Positions 4,617 to 5,209 of a DNA stretch of 5,209 nt are shown here, one piece after another. The translations under genes and the position numbers were made by a program. Source of the stretch: an uncultured Collinsella sp. GTDB lineage: Bacteria > Actinomycetota > Coriobacteriia > Coriobacteriales > Coriobacteriaceae. The stretch spans positions 1 through 5,209 of the forward strand of contig UROJ01000114.1 of NCBI GenBank assembly GCA_900549335.1. The letters run 5' to 3'. Under the pieces are notes generated by a model, which searched no databases, had not been told where the DNA came from, and saw only the letters and a list, made by a program, of their open reading frames with translations. The first letter of the stretch is position 1. Each line of letters opens with the position of its first letter.

Positions 4617-5209
4617 ATGGCCGCTGTTAAAAAATCGGTTTCCGTTAAGGACGTAGCGCGTCTCGCGGGCGTCTCGGAGCAGACGGTCTCGCGCACCGTG
4701 CACGATTCGCCCAGCGTGCGCCCCGAGACCAAGGAGCGCGTGCGTGCCGCCATGCGCGAGCTGGGGTATCGTCCAAACTTTGCCGGCCGTTCGCTGCGTC
4801 GCGGCAAGTTCAAGACCGTCGGCGTCGCCATGTTCAACATTACCGGTACCGGCAACCTCGACCGTATGGAGGGCTTTGCCGCCGCGGCCGACAAACATGG
4901 CTACGCCATTACCCTCACTAAAGTAGACGGGCATCCGTATACCCTCGAGAGCGCATCGTCGCGCATGAGCGCACTGCCAGTGGACGGCATGGTCGTGATC
5001 ATGAACCGCATGCCGGCGGACTTTGGCACCTTTGAGCCGCTGCCCGGTATGCAGACGGTGCTCGTTACCATGCTGGAGCACCCGCTGTGCTCGACGGTCG
5101 ATAACGACCAGTTCGATTGTTCGCGCCAGGTTGTCGAGTACTTGCTGGGGCAGGGGCACAAGACCGTGCACTTTATCTCGTGCCCCGAGCGCTCGCTTTC
5201 GGGCATGCA
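4617..5209 (+). CDS. LacI-family transcriptional regulator, N-terminal part (3' end outside window); candidate repressor of lacEG
   Basis: The frame is open from ATG 4617 to the window edge (197 codons) with no stop. The LacI-family DNA-binding domain is complete: helix-turn-helix VSVKDVARLAGVSEQTVSRT (8-27), then ELGYRPN (48-54), and hinge helix FAGRSLRRG (55-63), whose L60 corresponds to the lever Leu that inserts at a central CpG. The effector domain starts about residue 67 (TVGVAMFNI) and includes EHPLCSTVDNDQ, shared with the regulator at 1-608. The ATG is preceded by a weak AGAAAG (4603-4608, 8 nt away), and family N-termini agree with this start. It is divergent from lacE, and the shared 358-bp gap holds two CpG-centred operators, so control of lacEG is the simplest inference. 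The effector is unknown. Known lactose-PTS operons of low-GC Gram-positives use DeoR-type LacR or LacT instead. Confidence 0.93.
   Translation, partial: MAAVKKSVSVKDVARLAGVSEQTVSRTVHDSPSVRPETKERVRAAMRELGYRPNFAGRSLRRGKFKTVGVAMFNITGTGNLDRMEGFAAAADKHGYAITLTKVDGHPYTLESASSRMSALPVDGMVVIMNRMPADFGTFEPLPGMQTVLVTMLEHPLCSTVDNDQFDCSRQVVEYLLGQGHKTVHFISCPERSLSGM

Noticed and set aside
4584..5171. Minus-strand open frame of 195 residues opposite the LacI-family gene
   Set aside because: The plus strand encodes an unmistakable LacI DNA-binding domain and effector domain here; the antisense frame has no recognisable features.

Overview
The window looks like part of a high-GC Gram-positive gut bacterium that ferments sugars through PTS uptake. 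A Coriobacteriia (Collinsella-like) host is my best guess. It rests on GC-rich third positions, LacE/LacG proteins very like those of staphylococci and lactococci, and LacI-family regulators beside the sugar operon. This is inference, not a database result.

Layout: positions 1-608 (+) are the C-terminal two-thirds of a LacI-family regulator whose start lies outside the window. Positions 609-976 hold no gene. They contain three tandem long hairpins of about 80-bp period (627-845), then a strong intrinsic terminator (866-909) pointing leftward. Positions 977-4258 (-) are a two-gene lactose operon: lacE (PTS EIICB, 2483-4258), then lacG (6-phospho-beta-galactosidase, 977-2416). The genes are 66 nt apart with a hairpin between them. 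Positions 4259-4616 are a 358-bp divergent control region. From 4617 (+) a second LacI-family regulator runs off the right edge.

How it fits together: LacE would import lactose and phosphorylate it to lactose-6-phosphate, and LacG would cleave this to glucose and galactose-6-phosphate. The EIIA partner (LacF) and the tagatose-6-phosphate enzymes are not in the window and must be encoded elsewhere. The divergent LacI-type protein is the obvious candidate repressor. The control region carries two 18-bp LacI-type operators with a central CpG, lying in a 27-bp inverted duplication (24/27 identical) with centres 121 bp apart. One abuts a CATAAT -10 candidate for lacE. Between them are a small hairpin with a U8 tract and a sequence partly resembling a BglG/LacT antiterminator target, so a second, RNA-level layer of control is possible.

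The two LacI-type proteins at the window edges are clear paralogues (about 30 of 62 aligned residues identical by eye). The least explained elements are the three-hairpin array, whose third unit keeps all 17 outer pairs through G-U wobbles, and the duplicated modules in the lac control region.
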